A DNA stretch of 64,000 nucleotides from positions 24,118,001-24,182,000 of the forward strand of contig CM075937.1 of NCBI GenBank assembly GCA_038030265.1, read 5' to 3'. Positions within the stretch are counted from its first letter, which is position 1. Every line of letters starts with the position of its first letter. The notes below the pieces were generated by a model that was not told the DNA's origin, ran no database searches, and saw only the letters and a list, made by a program, of their open reading frames with translations. Below, piece after piece: positions 33,371-47,275 of this stretch. The stretch comes from Corythucha ciliata (taxonomy: Eukaryota > Arthropoda > Insecta > Hemiptera > Tingidae). Made by a program: the position numbers and the translations under genes.

Positions 33371-35698
33371 TGTCAACCGGTCGGCACCTCAGCGAGGTTT
33401 TCTCATCGGAGCCGCGTTCGGCCCTTCGAGTCCGACATTACAAACGGACTTATTGACTCTTTATTGTAAGAAAACATTGTAAAAAAAAAAGAAAGAAAGT
33501 AAAACAACAATACCCGCAGGAATGAGTAAAATCTACCTCAACGCTTCTTCTTATTCCCCGGTAAACGCGGAGATTTTGATCAATTCTCCGATGTCGGAAG
33601 CTCATAATCGAAGAAAATCCTTCTCCCCCCCCCACCACTACTATCCATCTTAAGAAAAGATGAACGGGGAAAAATAAGAAGCAACACAAAAAAGCCTTCG
33701 TGCCTGGTATTTTCATACAATGTTTCACCCCAATCTAACAGAAGATGGGAAGGGGTGAAAAAAGAAAAGGGTGACTAATAGTTTTTATTTGAAAATAAAA
33801 TACATGCGTGAAACTCCCTGACAAAGGTTGCCATGATCAATTATACATTATAATGAAAAGTGAAGGAAGAAAATGTATTCACGCCCCCTCCCTTCATCAT
33901 AACAATTACTGACAATGGGTTCATTTTGAAGACAACTCCCTCTCTCCCAATTTAATTTTCACTGTTATTAATACATCGATCCCCCCTGCAATAATTACGA
34001 TTGTATTCAACTACGTGAAAAATATGAATGTCATGGAAAATTAAAAGTCTTCCGCACTATCGATAAACATATTCAACTGGCCTAATTTGCAGTAAAATGT
34101 AGTTTAACACAAATTCCTACAGAAGGCCGAATAATTCATTTAGTTTCCCTCGAGTACTTGTACGAGAAGTTAATTTATTGTGTTACATCCTCCTTATAAT
34201 TCATTAACCTTCTCCATGCATTTACGATTTCATGTTAGGAGAAAATGTAGAAATGTATTTAATTTTCTTGCAAAATAGTATAGTATTGATGAAAAAAATG
34301 TGCCCTGTTTGTTTAGTAGATTATTTCAAGCCCAATTGCTCAGATACGCGAATAGATCAAGAAAATTATTCTTTTTCCCTATGGGAAGCACGACAAAAGT
34401 GAGTCTTCACCGTCAATAATATTTTCTTTTGTTTTTGCTGCACTGGTGAAGAAAAGCACGTGATTCGATCGACAAATTTCGAAATAATGAATGATTCAGA
34501 CGATTCTCTCCACCGGCGTAGCACTTATTCCTATGAAGGAAACAGTCCTAAATAAGTATGAAAACGACTAGCAATAATTTTTGTTTTTGTTAATAATTCT
34601 GCTCAATGAAATTGTTACTGTATGACGTTGAATTTCGTTCGCTATTATTTTTTGAGCCCTTAAAATCTTTGAACAACGTTGGTACTTGGTAATACTATAG
34701 TTTCTTTTCTAACGTAATGTTTCATTGATGTTAAAAAAGTAATAAAGGTGATTGCGAGTTTTTGATTTCATCTATCACTTGCCTGCTAACTTTTGCTATA
34801 AATTGTGACATGGATTCCTTTATAGATTCAAAGAAAGGAAAATGAAGTAAATCCTCTGTTGGTTGATGGCCAGCGTACTTCCCCCGTGTCAGCGAATAAG
34901 ATGGGCCCTACCCACTGTCGGCAAAAGCTCCCCTGTTGTATAGCAAGAACTGCTCGAGGAGTCAAAAACTCATCCACGGCCGATCTACCAGCACATCAGG
35001 TTCTCCAAATTAGTGCCACGAACGACGATTGTGCCCCCTTCTCGGCGTTTTGAGGCGATTTTCGATCTATCGCATTAGGAGCTCGAGCTCGGAGGAGTTT
35101 ATGCCGTGTGGAAAAGTATTCTATCAGAACTTCAGGAGGGTTTTGCGAGAGAGTAGCTGTGGACTGCAATTACAGATTCAATTTTTGAGAAAAATCGAGA
35201 ACTCAGAAAGAAGACACGGTTAAAATTAAATAAAAACGTGGAATTTTACTAGTCGATTCCCTGCAGCTTGATATTCGTTTCAAGTAACGCAATTACATTG
35301 TACAGACTAACAGAATTTTGTGACGAGCCAGGCCGTCCATACCGTACGAACCCAATCATCGCTTCTCTCCATTAGTGGATGGGCTTTAAAGGTGTTCTCC
35401 CACTCATCTCTTTCACACTCTCGGCACTGAAAACGCCGTTGGACAATAAATTTACCCTTAAATACAATACAAAAAGGTGATCAATGAGACCCATCCACAT
35501 GCTTGTGTGAATGTCCACTGTATGAATGTATCTCTCTGAATTGGCTGGGAATTGATTCAAACGTCCATTCTCTCGCTCCAAAAACAACAAGCTCGTAGAA
35601 GGATGATCGGAGGCTTGATTAATGTGTGTTAATTGGTGATACGACTAGCATTTAAATTAAAAACTAAATTTTCCCCCGTACACAAAGGAAACCAAAAT
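33371..35698. other. Intergenic, KChIP to protease 2
   Basis: Presumed KChIP 3' UTR followed by AT-rich DNA. GC-richer stretches at 34860-35230 and 35310-35600 have open frames on one strand or the other but no recognisable domain. A poly-C run lies near 33627. Confidence 0.5.
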
Positions 35699-37197
35699 TC
35701 AGCTTATGTAACCGTTCAGCCAGTCAACGTAATCGGTAACTCGCGTATAAATACCGGGAAAACCTGGCTCGGCACACCTATAACCGTAGGATACGACGCC
35801 GATCAAGTAGTAAAAGCCGTCAACGGGCTGCATGAGCGGTCCTCCAGAATCCCCCTGATTAAAAAAAAAGTAATTAAATAGCGAATAAAATAAACAATCG
35901 CTTCAACTGTATAGAACAAATTGAGCAGTCAATTACTTGGCAGGCATCTTTGCCATTTTCATAGGCGCATAATTGACTGGAGATAATTTCACCGCCGACG
36001 GTTTTCATTTTGCTTTTGCACTGCTCATTTTCTATGACACGAACGTTGGCCTGTCGAAGTCTGTTGTCATAATTTCCCTCTGAAAATTCAGGATGGAAAG
36101 TGAGATTTTGAAACGATGAATCTCTATAAAGACTATACTTACTGAATGCCAGTGAGCCCCAGCCTGCGACGAACGGATAAAATGATTCAAAACTCTCGCT
36201 CTTCAGTTTAGCGGATTTTGGAATGCATATCGGGTGAAGAATCTCTGCGAAAATCATTTTATTTTTATTAGCTTATATACGTATATATTTGGTGTGAGGT
36301 TTTACTTGTAAAAGTGACAGGTCGCTCTAAATAAATGATAGCGATATCATGCTGGAATCGCTGAGCGTTATACCGGGGATGAATGACCGCGCGAGTGATG
36401 CCCACTTCGACGGGCTCCGAACCGTCGGCGTTTGTTTCATTCAGTACGATGCCACCCATTCTCGCTAGAGTCCTTCGAAAAACAGTCGAAAAATATGTTT
36501 TTATTATTTTTTATTTCACGAAAAAAAAAGAATCGAACATACAGCTTGAGCGACGGATGCCGCGTACAATGCGCAGCCGAAATCAAATGTTTCGACGACA
36601 CGAGAGCGGCACCGCACTGCCAATAAACCTGTGAATTGCCCGTTCGACGCCTGTAGCCCAACGCGGCAATCCAAGGCCATGCCCCTGAACAAAACGAAAG
36701 AAAATGATCGTAGAAATCGTTGTTTTTCTTTACCGCGCTAAACTGTATAAATAAGTGAATGTACCCGGGTCAGAAAGTGTACCGCCTACGATTCTCGAGT
36801 GGGCCACATCTGAATAACCGCAAGCCGGCGGCGCCAGCAAGTTCGAATTAGTGTCTTCGTCGTTCAAATTTGGATCGTCGGTTTCTCGACTGCTTTTCTG
36901 AATCGGACAACAAACTAATGGCGTTTGGTTTGAGTACCCGCAAACCGATCTGTGGATCAGTAAGGGGAAGAGGGAGAGTGAGTGATTTAAGAAAATCAAA
37001 TTTTTATTTTTGTTTTAAAAAATAATGAGTTCGTAAAAACAAACTATTGTCTCACTGTTTTAAAAATTCTACGACTCCCGGTTTTGTTCTCGACGACTGT
37101 AGCAATTCAAGAAGAACTGTACACTCTTTAATATTGATACACACGCCTCCTTCATTTTTGGGCGTCGTGCAGGAATTACTTTGCCCCAAAACCAACT
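35699..37197 (-). CDS. CLIP-domain trypsin-like serine protease 2, 5' end unresolved
   Basis: Exons, minus strand: 37056-37197, 36765-36949, 36543-36684, 36306-36472, 36143-36244, 35937-36079 and 35699-35854, all joining in phase. The first two hold a CLIP domain ([15 protein letters not shown], then [13 protein letters not shown]). A linker ends in HSRIVGG (activation site). Triad: ISAAHC, QHDIAI and CQGDSGGP, with Asp six residues before Ser (Arg/Lys specificity). The C-terminus is [18 protein letters not shown]. The signal-peptide exon must lie beyond 37197; a candidate ATG at about 37372 (MFSVNS, donor GTAAGT) is not convincing. Probably a haemolymph cascade protease like the one at 2165-3799, from which it differs clearly in sequence and strand. 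Confidence 0.87.
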
Positions 37198-40100
37198 CTG
37201 GAACAAGGCATTTCTTTTAAAGAACCAAATAAATAATTGATTACTTTATTCTTCTACCTTTTTGAAGCCAGAGAAGGGTGAATATGGAGAATATCACCTT
37301 AAACAAATCAAAATTGCTCTTAATGAGTTAGACGAGGTCGTAGGAGTGAGTTACTTACAGAATTGACTGAAAACATTTTTACAGGAAACCAACGTCTGAT
37401 TTCATTGAGTTACAAAGAAGATGGTTGCAATCCTGAAACAATAATATACTTCGCACGTTTAAAAACTACGACCACAGGATTTTTAATTTTCCTGCTTCTT
37501 GTAGGTGAGGGTGGGAGGTCTAATCATTCGAATCCTCATAAAGCTTTTATCTCACAGCAGCCTCGTAGGTCTTCTTATGCAAGGGGTCTAAAACTGAGAA
37601 ATCCGTGCAGGATCGTGACCAATAAACAGGAATCTCCGCCAACTTAAATAATAATATATTACATATACATTTTCAATGAATATAGTTAATATCGAAAAAT
37701 CTCAGCTATTCCACAAATCTCTCTCCGAACCAAAAATGACTCATTCCAGTGCCAGAGGACGAATTGAAAAGGAAGGGAAGAAGATGCGACTTAATTCAAA
37801 TCCTTTAAAAAACAGGTTTTTGGTCCAGCGCTTTGAAGGGAAAAAACACAGGTAATTTTTTCTCAAAGATCTGCGTCATCATCATTAGAATCTAAATTAT
37901 AAGGGCCTGTGAACGTTAATCGCTGACCTTCTTCCACACGATTCAAGGAACTGACAAATAAAAAAAGTTGGGGTAATGCCTTCTGCAAGGGAATTCTCAA
38001 TTTTCTGCGGCTAGTAATAAATTACAAAAACCGCTTTAAATGATGTTAGAAACGTACCTACAGTTAACCCCAAAGCCGACAACTGTAAGCATATACCATG
38101 AATTTGTGAAAAAGTTGGAAATTTGGAAGTAAAATTATCGATTTAGCGCCCAAAAATCGTGGATTTTGGAACAAGAAACTATTTGCAAAAGAGGCTGATA
38201 ACTGCTAAAATAAGAGGCTGGGTATATTTCGCCTCGACTTCAGAATGTGGCTATGCTGACAAAAAAATGTTATCAAGTCACAGACTAAACCTAATACTCA
38301 GGTCCCCTAAACTCGCTGAAGGCCTGAAAACTGTTCTGTTCCGTGGCACTGGTATAATAAGTAGGACATCAGCTGAGGAAAATTGAATGATTATAGCGAA
38401 ACTATAGACAACTATACAAACGGGATCTGTTCTTGGTCGGCGACGTTTCTTCGTCAGGGCGACTTCAATTACAGTCAGACTGTTCAGAATGAACACCGAG
38501 CTTAATTGCTTATAGCTTGCCGGAAACTAGTGCCTTAGCTACGTTGCCGGGACCAGTGAGTAGGAGGTCTCATAGCGAAACTATCAATTTTAATGCATTC
38601 GAGGTAATACCTAAAAGAAGAATAAAACGTCATGTCAGCTTTCTTCTAATGAAGCGAAAGAAAATTTGTTTGATGATGATTACCATTTAATTAACTTAGC
38701 GGAATCGCGCGAAAAGAAAAATAATGTTACACGATGAATAAAAATGAGAGCCGGTGAGATTCATTTAATTATTTCAAGTGTGAAAGGTGGTTGCCCGCGA
38801 GGAATACGTACCCTAGTAAGTATACGTGGAAAAACAATTCTTCAATTCTTGGAATAACGACTTCAACAAAACTTGGCACAATGCTAGATAACCCCCCCCC
38901 CCATTTCACAGTTGAAGGAGGATGCTGGAATAATGACGGAATAAGTGTTGAACGTAAGATATAAATCACAACTTTGGCGCACTATGCAATTTTCAGTTTT
39001 ATTTAAAAGTATGATTATTTTTTAATTCACCAGACTCGGAAACAACGCTTTGAAATCTCATCAAAATACGATCGATTGCTTGGCAACCTTGAAAAATAAA
39101 ATGAAATTGCGAGAATAATATGACAATTACACCTTATAACGCATTAAGAAAAACATGCAAGTCCATTTCGTTGGGCTTACAGAAGGAGGAAAAAAACAAC
39201 ACCAAAACAAACAGGACAAGAAGCCATGAAGATAATATAAGTTCATCCTCTCAGGGACGTACTTCTAATTATAGAACTCATTATTTCAAGTTCAATGGGC
39301 CGTCATACTATTGCTAAACAAAAATTTCTCTTCTAAGTGAAGGGGGGGGGGGGCGAAATTTATAGAAATATTTTTCAAATAAAATACATAGTTCGGGTGT
39401 ATTCGGTTTTTCATTGTACTTACATAGTCGCTTTTCAAGATGGGCGGAATTTTTACACTCACGATTTCTAAAAATGAAAAATCCACCGACGCAATTCTAA
39501 ACAAACCGATTTGACTCGTAGAAATCAACTGGCCAACGTTCTTCCTCTCGTCAGACTTCTATACGTATTGCCATTCCAGATGGACCTACCCTTCACCCCC
39601 CACTCATTCATCTCTATCACGTTTCCCTCTGACTCTATACATAGAGGTCCTTCAATAAAGTAGCTATATTCAAGCTCTCCCCCTCCCGCCCCTTTTGACC
39701 ATCATTGACGCGTCGTAAAAGCAAAAACAAAAAATCCCAGAGCATTGAGTGCTGGATTTTTTTTTTTTTTTTTCGGAAAAAAATCTGTGAACCGAGGTTG
39801 TTTGAACTTAAGATGGAAGGGAGAGGGTGCTCCTAGGGAATATCCCAAAACACGACTGTTGATCTCACGCTTTTGTGGATTTTTCTTATTGACAGGAAAT
39901 AATTTTTAAATTCTGTGGGAGCTAGTGAGTCATTTTTTTTTTAATTATCGTTGACTACCCGATTAAGTCAATGAAAGAACGCGTCCACCTTGTTTCTCGC
40001 ATCGGAAAGCAGTGACTCACGTTACCTTCAAGTGGTTTTATGTACTTAGAATTAGAGATCCACATCGTAGAAGTTGAAAATTTAGGTCATAAGGGTAAAA

Positions 40101-42981
40101 ATATACAGTTGGGTCCCAATACCAGGTAATCTTGCCCGTAGAAATAGGTGGCAGTCCGCCGGAGTCTTCTTCAGAAGGATAGAAAAATTCAACATAGGTG
40201 GGGGCCACCCTCCCAAAGAAAAATCCTACCTACACCTCTGGAGAATAGTTAATGAAAAACGTAAAATTTGTGCAGCTAAAATACAGGAGCGAAGTGCAAC
40301 TTTGCGTACGAATCCTTCCGCTTCTTCAACAAAAGACGTGAAAGAGGAAGGATTATTATGCAATAATAACGTACTTTCGCGTATGACGCACAAAATTCAT
40401 TTTTCGACGAACAAGTTTTTTTCGTTTTTTTTTTTTCTAAAGGCCAGGAAAGGTGAGCAAGTGGGGAGGGGAGTGGACCAAGTAATTCAATCGTATTATA
40501 CCTAAGAGAGGATTTTAAATTTCACTTTCTCTCGAACGATAGTTGATGGTGAAGCTTAGCGTAGCTAAAAGGATTAACAAAATTGCAAATGGTAAGCTTC
40601 ATTCAAGGCCAGGATTGTATTTATTTTTCAGTTTGATAAACTCGGCTCGCCTTGATCCGTTATTTTTTTGACTTCATTTGGACATTCATTCGTTTTTTAA
40701 ACTACCAAAGAGAAGTTCATCCAGGATACCCCCCATCCTTAATCATCAGAAACGAATGACATTTTATATCACAGTACTCCCTCTGGGGTCGAGGGTGGAA
40801 AAATGTTGGAATTTTAATATTCAATGCATTATTTGCTGCATTACGCAAACGCTCGAACGCTTATTTTCTTAACGTGTTATTAAGTCAATATGATAAAAAT
40901 AATTATTAAACGATAAGGTCAGGACCACTGAATAAAACATCATTAAGAATAAGTTCCCCGCCAAGGCGTTCACGTGGAACTTGTTGACCATCTAAAAAGC
41001 TGATGCTAAATTTGTTACGAACAAGGAAAACTTAGCCCCCCCCCCTCCCTGTATCACTTCATCCATCGTTTTTGAATTAGGTCATTTAACTTGAAAATCC
41101 TACCTCTTTTAATTTTGCATGTATACCAATAATATGGTATAATAAATATATATATATAAATTCAAGCTCCGGGTCGGAGAATTCAATAGTAATGCTAATG
41201 AACATTACTCGCCACTCGAAGACCTCCACCAGTGATAACCTGCCACCATCAGGCAGCCCTTTAAAGGGAGGGGGGATATTAAGTCACAACTTCACAAGTC
41301 AGTTCAACGCACGGCTTAGAGAACAAATTGGTGCCTTCGGGTTCGGTTTGGTAAAGATTGAAAGGAGTAAAGAAATGGTCGGACGGTGAGAGCAGGGGCA
41401 GCTCTTCACGTCTATCTCCAAGTATCTGGAGAAACAAAAAATATATCATCTTGTGCTTAGATAATGAACTTATTGACTGGGTGTGTAAGTTTCCTTGTTA
41501 CCCCCTTGGTAGCAAAGAGACACCATATTATTTGTACTTGCCTGAGCCTCATTTCTTTAAATTCGTCAATTAGTGATTCGAAAATTTAACACACACCTTA
41601 AAACTACCATTCCTGCGTATGGGGGGGGGGGGATCATAACTTTAGAGGAATGATCTCAATTCCCAAAGCTGATTAAACGCTGCTAAGAAACCTGACTTTG
41701 GGGCTTTTCAAAACAACACACTCCTATCGATCTCAAGATTTAGAAATCAATTAGAGTTGGAAGGGGGCCAGCTAAAGAAAATTAACACAGACTTCGGTCG
41801 CGTTACCGCTGGAGCAAATAATCGTAAACTGAATTAACTAACGCCTTGAAAATAATTAAAATCTAATGAATCCACCGGAAAAGAATGTAACACTTTTTGT
41901 ACGCCAAGAAGGTATAATTGAAATAAAAGAGGAAATTTCCGGAGTGGAAAATAACGAAGTATTCTCCTCCGATATTTCTTCTGATGTTGGTAAACGGTGC
42001 CTAAGTGGGCTTTTTGACTCGATGAGAAACAAGTTATACTGAAGAAATCCTTTTTTTTTTTTGTAGGAAGAAACGGCCGTTCCTTGTGTAATTAATTCAT
42101 ATCCCCGGAACAGTGATTTGGTTTCAACATGACATCCAAGAGTAAATGACGTCAATGGACAGGTGAAAAGGTCATGGGGGTGAATTACCGAAGAGATTAA
42201 CACCGGATGGTGTTCTGAATGCAGCAAAACGTAAGTCTTACTCGAATACATTTTAAAGCCCTCCCCCCCCTGTCTGTCAATCACCTCCTAATACTACCTA
42301 CATAGGGCATGGTCGTTTTAAAAGTTTGAAAGAGTTGAGGCATATTCCCTTTGTCATCATTGCGAATACAAACGCGTAGGTCTATCGGCTAGAAAATCGC
42401 GTGTTAATGAAGCCTAGTTCCTGAGGGGGGGGGGGGAATGCAAGCATGGAGGCCGACGGTTTACTTCATCGACAACAATAAAATAAAAAATTACGGCAAA
42501 ATACAGGAGCTACGGTCCAGTTTTGAGTTTGAGGCCATTGGATTGGAGGGTTCACAATAACGCTCGTAAAAAAAATTTCGAGTTCCTATGTTATTCCTAT
42601 TTGAATATTTTGGTGCACCTAAAGGCCGGTTTTATCGCGATCACAGTTGAGGAAGTAGAAGTTCCGAATGTCGTCACACGGGAGTTTTGGAATAAATAAA
42701 ACGAAAAAAAAAAGATTAGCGTGTCCATATTAATAATACTGGCGTACCAGCGGGTTTCCTTTGTTTTGTATTGTAAAACTGTTTTCTTTTGCATGGAAAG
42801 ACAATTGAATTTACCCGCTAATTTACCGGTAGGATAAGTAGCCCGATAGGAAAAGTAAGCCAAACATTTTATCTAGGGGCGAGGGAAAGCGATATTCTAA
42901 ACCGTTTTCTGACTTTTTGGCCACAAGAGGAAGAAAAAAAAAAAACAACAAAAAACATGGAAGTACGAAGGCGATTAGCTA
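37198..42981. other. Gene-poor intergenic region
   Basis: 5.8 kb between protease 2 and the hAT-derived gene. Mostly AT-rich, with several poly-G/C runs (about 38892, 39343, 41040, 41624, 42426), poly-T at 39759 and a TA repeat at 41148. The first exon of protease 2 is probably in the leftmost few hundred bases. No supportable gene or RNA was found. Confidence 0.5.
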
Positions 42982-45900
42982 CTATAAAAGAGCTTCAAAT
43001 TTCGAGGGGTCCCTCGCTATAAAGGCCTCGGCGATGTCTTTATTACACAAGATGGAAGGGTCATTCTGGTGGGCGTGAAGAAGGCTTAGCTCGTGGATAA
43101 GATCGGTCGATTTAGTCGAAGCGAGGAAATTATCGATGGACCTGCAACAACGGAAAGAGGAAAAATCATTTTTAATTAAAAGATGAGGTCGGTTGAAATT
43201 AATTAAATTCATTAAATTAATATCGTCAAGGGTCATGGCCTCATGGGAAAAAACTAAGAATAGTTTAAGAGCGCAGTTAACAAATAGAGGGAGTGAATTA
43301 ATGGGGAATTTGGCATTAGCTTCGCTAACGGTATCGCAAACGTTGAATCGATTGTTTCACTGAACCAACACTAGCTCGTACACGTGCGCTTTTGTGTTAA
43401 TAATAGTGAAACTTTTGGCAGGTCCGTAAATAAGCAACTGACTTTTAAAAACTGCGTGGAACTGGAATATTTTAGAAGCGCCCTTTCAAGCCTGACAAGG
43501 TGGCTGGATACGACTCCCAGTCATTCAAACAGCTTGCCCCATAATCCCGAGCGGTAACATAGCACTGTAACGCCCGACCAGGCCTCGATTCAGGGAGCCA
43601 TAGGGAAGTCGGTTCATGGGTGAAGATTAAGGCCGGTCGTCCACTGGAAGCGTTTTCAAGCGGCGCTACAACGAGCGTACATACAACATAGCTTAAATGG
43701 AATTCACTGCAGCTAAGCCTGCAGTGAAAGGTGTCACATTACATTTGGGTCTTTGGGATGTACGCTCATTGTCGCGGCGCTCGAAAACGCTTCCAGTGGA
43801 CGACAGACCTTAAGCGGACGGCCGGCGTATAGCGGCACGACAACGATCAAGTTTGTAGAATATATTATCGAATAACTACATCCCTAGGCTAGACTCACCT
43901 GGGACCAGGTGGGTTCGTGGTAACGTGGTCGAGCAGCGGCACACGGGCAGATTGCAGAGGCACGGTTTCCCCCCAAGGGCTCGTCGATCATCTACAGCTA
44001 GGACTCCAAGACCTTTTTCCCCCGACTAGGGAATTGCCCGGGTTTTATACTAGGCCTCAGGGCCACGTTTCTAAAAACCCCAAGTGTTGTGGATAACAAG
44101 TATATAGTTTCCCCAAGGATATGTTGACGCTATCGGGCTATTCTCTCCCGCTCGTCCCTGAGCTCGCCGGGTCCACCCACCGAGCGGCTAATAATTCCCC
44201 GGATCGAGCTACTTTTCTCTATATTACTCTCGCACGACATAACCGACAGCACCGGCTTTACCGACTGGTGGACTTGTAATCGGGCAAAGTTCACTCGCAC
44301 AAGTAACTGTTAAAATTTCCCGTAGCCCAGGGCGGCTATTATTCCTCATTTTAGGTTTTTTGGTAGGAGGACAAACTTAAGACTTACCCCAATCTACTCG
44401 TAATTTGAGCAATCACGAGCAAGACAGCGAGTTCGACGAGTTCAGGGAAAAGTCTTGTCGTTTCTCTCTCCATCGATCTTAATTTATTTAGGCAGGTTCT
44501 GAGGCTCAGTCTATTGCCATCTTTGTCCATCATTTTGACTAGCATTTGCTTCTCCATGATCATGTTTTCAACCTTGACGTCCAAAACGCTCGGGAGCTAA
44601 GAGAACACGTTACAATTGCATTTAAATACACCAAAATCTATTTATTCTACTTTTGACTTACGCTTGTAGCTTTTAGCAACTCTCCCTCGATGTCCTCGCG
44701 TGAAACGAACGCGTTTTCAAGAGCGACCAAATCAGCGAAACCTTTACCGTCGAAAATGCCCAACAAGCGTCTTAAAACACCGTCGACGGCTTCGAGCGCT
44801 TCGAAATATAACTTTTTTTTCAACTCGATTCCATTCTTTTCCTCCTCGTCATTCCATACGCCAACGTTTTTGCACGTCTTGACGTATTTGTCCCAGAAAG
44901 AGTTGAAATCCTCGTCCGATTTATACGTGTCGAAGATGGCCACGATTGAACTCACGGCCTCTTTGAGGCCTTTGATGGATTCGGATTTCTGTAGAAGATT
45001 ACTCAGACTTTCGATGGGGTAGAAAAACACTCTGCACAACAGTAAATTAAAAATAGTTTCAGTCTTTTCCATAAGTTTGATCAGTAAGGACGGCAGAAGT
45101 GTCCAGGGCGGCGTTTCACTCAGGTCGCGAATTTTTTTTGCTATGCTCGCGTAATTTTTTAACGTCGAGTGAACAGCTTTAAAGTCAACTGTTTTTAGTT
45201 GTTTGTCGCTGTAAACATACTCTAAAAACTCGGGGTCCGAATTGGAAAATACTTGCATTAATAGGTGAATCATACTCAACGAGTGTCCAATGCCACGAAT
45301 GTGCGAGAGTGAGTCCTGAACTTCCTGAAAAAGATTTCTAGCCAAAGGCGACATATTTAACGCTGAGGGGTATCGCTCTTCAAGCGTCTTTTCCAGTTGT
45401 TTCAAATCAGGGCTTTTACAGGCGAAAACGATCAAATTTTCGAACGATAATAGTAGAGCAAGGTCGTCGAGCGTTGAATGATCGAGGGGGTAAAGCCCTA
45501 TGAAGTGTTCGCTCTCGCGGAGCATCTTTGACGTTCTAACAGTTACGGCAATCATTCTACCTTCGGGCGTAGGAACTGTTTCTAGAGTGACACCGAATAG
45601 ACGATCGTTGGAAATTCTCTGGCAGACGGTTCGAAGCGTGAATGTCGCCATAATTTGAATGAGTTCTTTTTCATCTTGTTGAGAAAATACAGTTTTAGAG
45701 AGATGTTCCTCCAACACAGGAGTATCCAGTCTTCTGAGTTCCAACAGTTCTGTCAGCTTACTACTGTTCGACTCGTATCCTACTCCGATGAGGAATCTTA
45801 AACTCGAAATGATCACTTCCAATCCAGCGCAGTTCGCCTTAATGCCCAACAGGCGACTCACGGAGTACTCAACAGTGTCCTTGTGAAGTTGACTATTGTC

Positions 45901-47275
45901 GTGGACGCGGAATCGTTCAACTCCCTTTTTCCAGTTGCGAAATCCACCGCGAGCAAATATATTATTGGGAGGCGCTTCGAAACCGCCCTTGATGACTGCA
46001 GACAGGCACTGAAAGCAGTAGACGCCCTTTGACTCGGGGTCAAAATGAAGCCACGGATACTCTTTGAACCATTTTTTCTGGAAAAGATGGTGACGGCGTC
46101 GATCGTAGTAAGGTGGGACGTCGTCGGGTTGATACGGGACTTCTGGGAGGTAAGTCGGTGTAGTGTACAACGATACGGAGGTGCCTTCTCGTTTAATGTT
46201 AACGGGCGAGGTTGGAGTCCCGGAAACCCCATTGGTGGAAACGGGTGGCAAAGGGCACTTTGGATCATCTTGTCGCAGTTCACCTGAAAATAAACGAATA
46301 GACGCATGAGTCAGGCATCAATAGAGTCCTCTTCCCCCATATTTTTACGATTCAATGCATGTAACAATTGTCGGAAATAGTACGAGTAGTGAAACTTCAC
46401 TTTCACCGTCTTTAAGGCACCTAAAACGTCAAGTTTGATTAGGAACGCCCCATCATCATCATCATAAGCAAAATGATTTTTGCCCATCTCAAGAAAAAGT
46501 CAAGTCAAGACAAGGAAATTCGATACGAAATCAAAATAGGGTACGTATATACTTCAGAAAATTAACTACGAACAGGTAGCTTTGAGGGCGCAATCAACAG
46601 GTAGTTTAGACCGTCTTTCAGTTGAGATGATCTCAACGTGGGTGTATGTAATAAAAGACGAGCAATCGACACACTATGGAATCTTCGATAGGAAGAATGA
46701 CTAAACCCTTGCCCCCCCCCCCACGTTTCCGAGGCATCAAATCGAAGAAAACAACGGATTACTATGGGAGGAGAGGAAGGACAAAATAACGGCCGATTGC
46801 AGGAAATCATTAGGTTATTCAGTGCGGGGGGAGCTATTCGCATGCAACGGTAAATGCCACCGTAAAGCGTCGAATTTGCAATTTCAACCATTTCCATCTC
46901 GCTATTTTTAACGCTCTCACCTCCCTCTCACTCTAACGACACTGAACGCACACATGAGTAGCTAAGAGCGGGAACGGTGAGGGGGGGGGGCAGGTGTTCT
47001 CAAGACTAAGGGACAGAAGAAGGGCACAAAAACCCGGAAAGGAGACCTTTCCCCCTCCCCAAAAATATCACTAGTCGCCATTATACTCATCGTCAGACTT
47101 ACGTTCAAAGAGTTTTACAAGTTTCCTTCATCTCGCAATCAGAAATTGTCGTGAGAACTCGTGTTTTTTTTTTTTAATTTCATACAAGCGGGTAAGGTGA
47201 AGGTGTGTGGGGCAAGGGTTAACGAAACAAACAAGGAAAATCAGTCGTTAGATACTTACATAATGGTTCGAGCAT
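42982..47275 (-). CDS. Domesticated hAT-transposase-like protein with TTF-type zinc finger
   Basis: Four exons: 47260-47275, 44662-46283, 44388-44596 and 42982-43141, in phase, 668 residues, no internal stop. The 16-nt first exon (MLEPL) is inferred from phase and a GTAAGT donor. Residues about 73-140 look like a TTF-type zinc finger (WFKEYPWLHF, VYCFQC, GFRNWKKGVERF, H-x5-H). Residues about 160-230 match the DUF4371 start (SLRFLIGVGYES, LTELLELRRLD, IMATFTLRTVC). Where hAT transposases carry the first catalytic Asp (V-D-E-type motif), this protein has FGVTLETVPTPEG, so catalysis is probably lost. A sumoylation-type IKRE motif lies near residue 35. Multi-exon structure and an intact frame argue for a host gene, perhaps a DNA-binding regulator. 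It is divergent from MTRR. Confidence 0.75.
43629..43812. repeat. About 184-bp MITE in the last intron of the hAT-derived gene
   Basis: Terminal inverted repeats around GTCGTCCACTGGAAGCGTTTTC and its reverse complement; the arms continue through GCGGCGCTACAACGAGCGTAC. A second small palindrome (CACTGCAGCTAAGCCTGCAGTG) sits inside. No ORF. Confidence 0.8.

Noticed and set aside
34859..35223. Plus-strand open frames of 64 codons each
   Set aside because: No recognisable domain, no splice-consistent extension; left as intergenic.
37340..37375. ATG TTT TCA ... GTAAGT as first exon of protease 2
   Set aside because: Gives no signal peptide, and its phase does not fit the acceptor used by the CLIP exon at 37197.
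44690..45022. Plus-strand open frame of 110 codons
   Set aside because: Antisense shadow of exon 2 of the hAT-derived gene.
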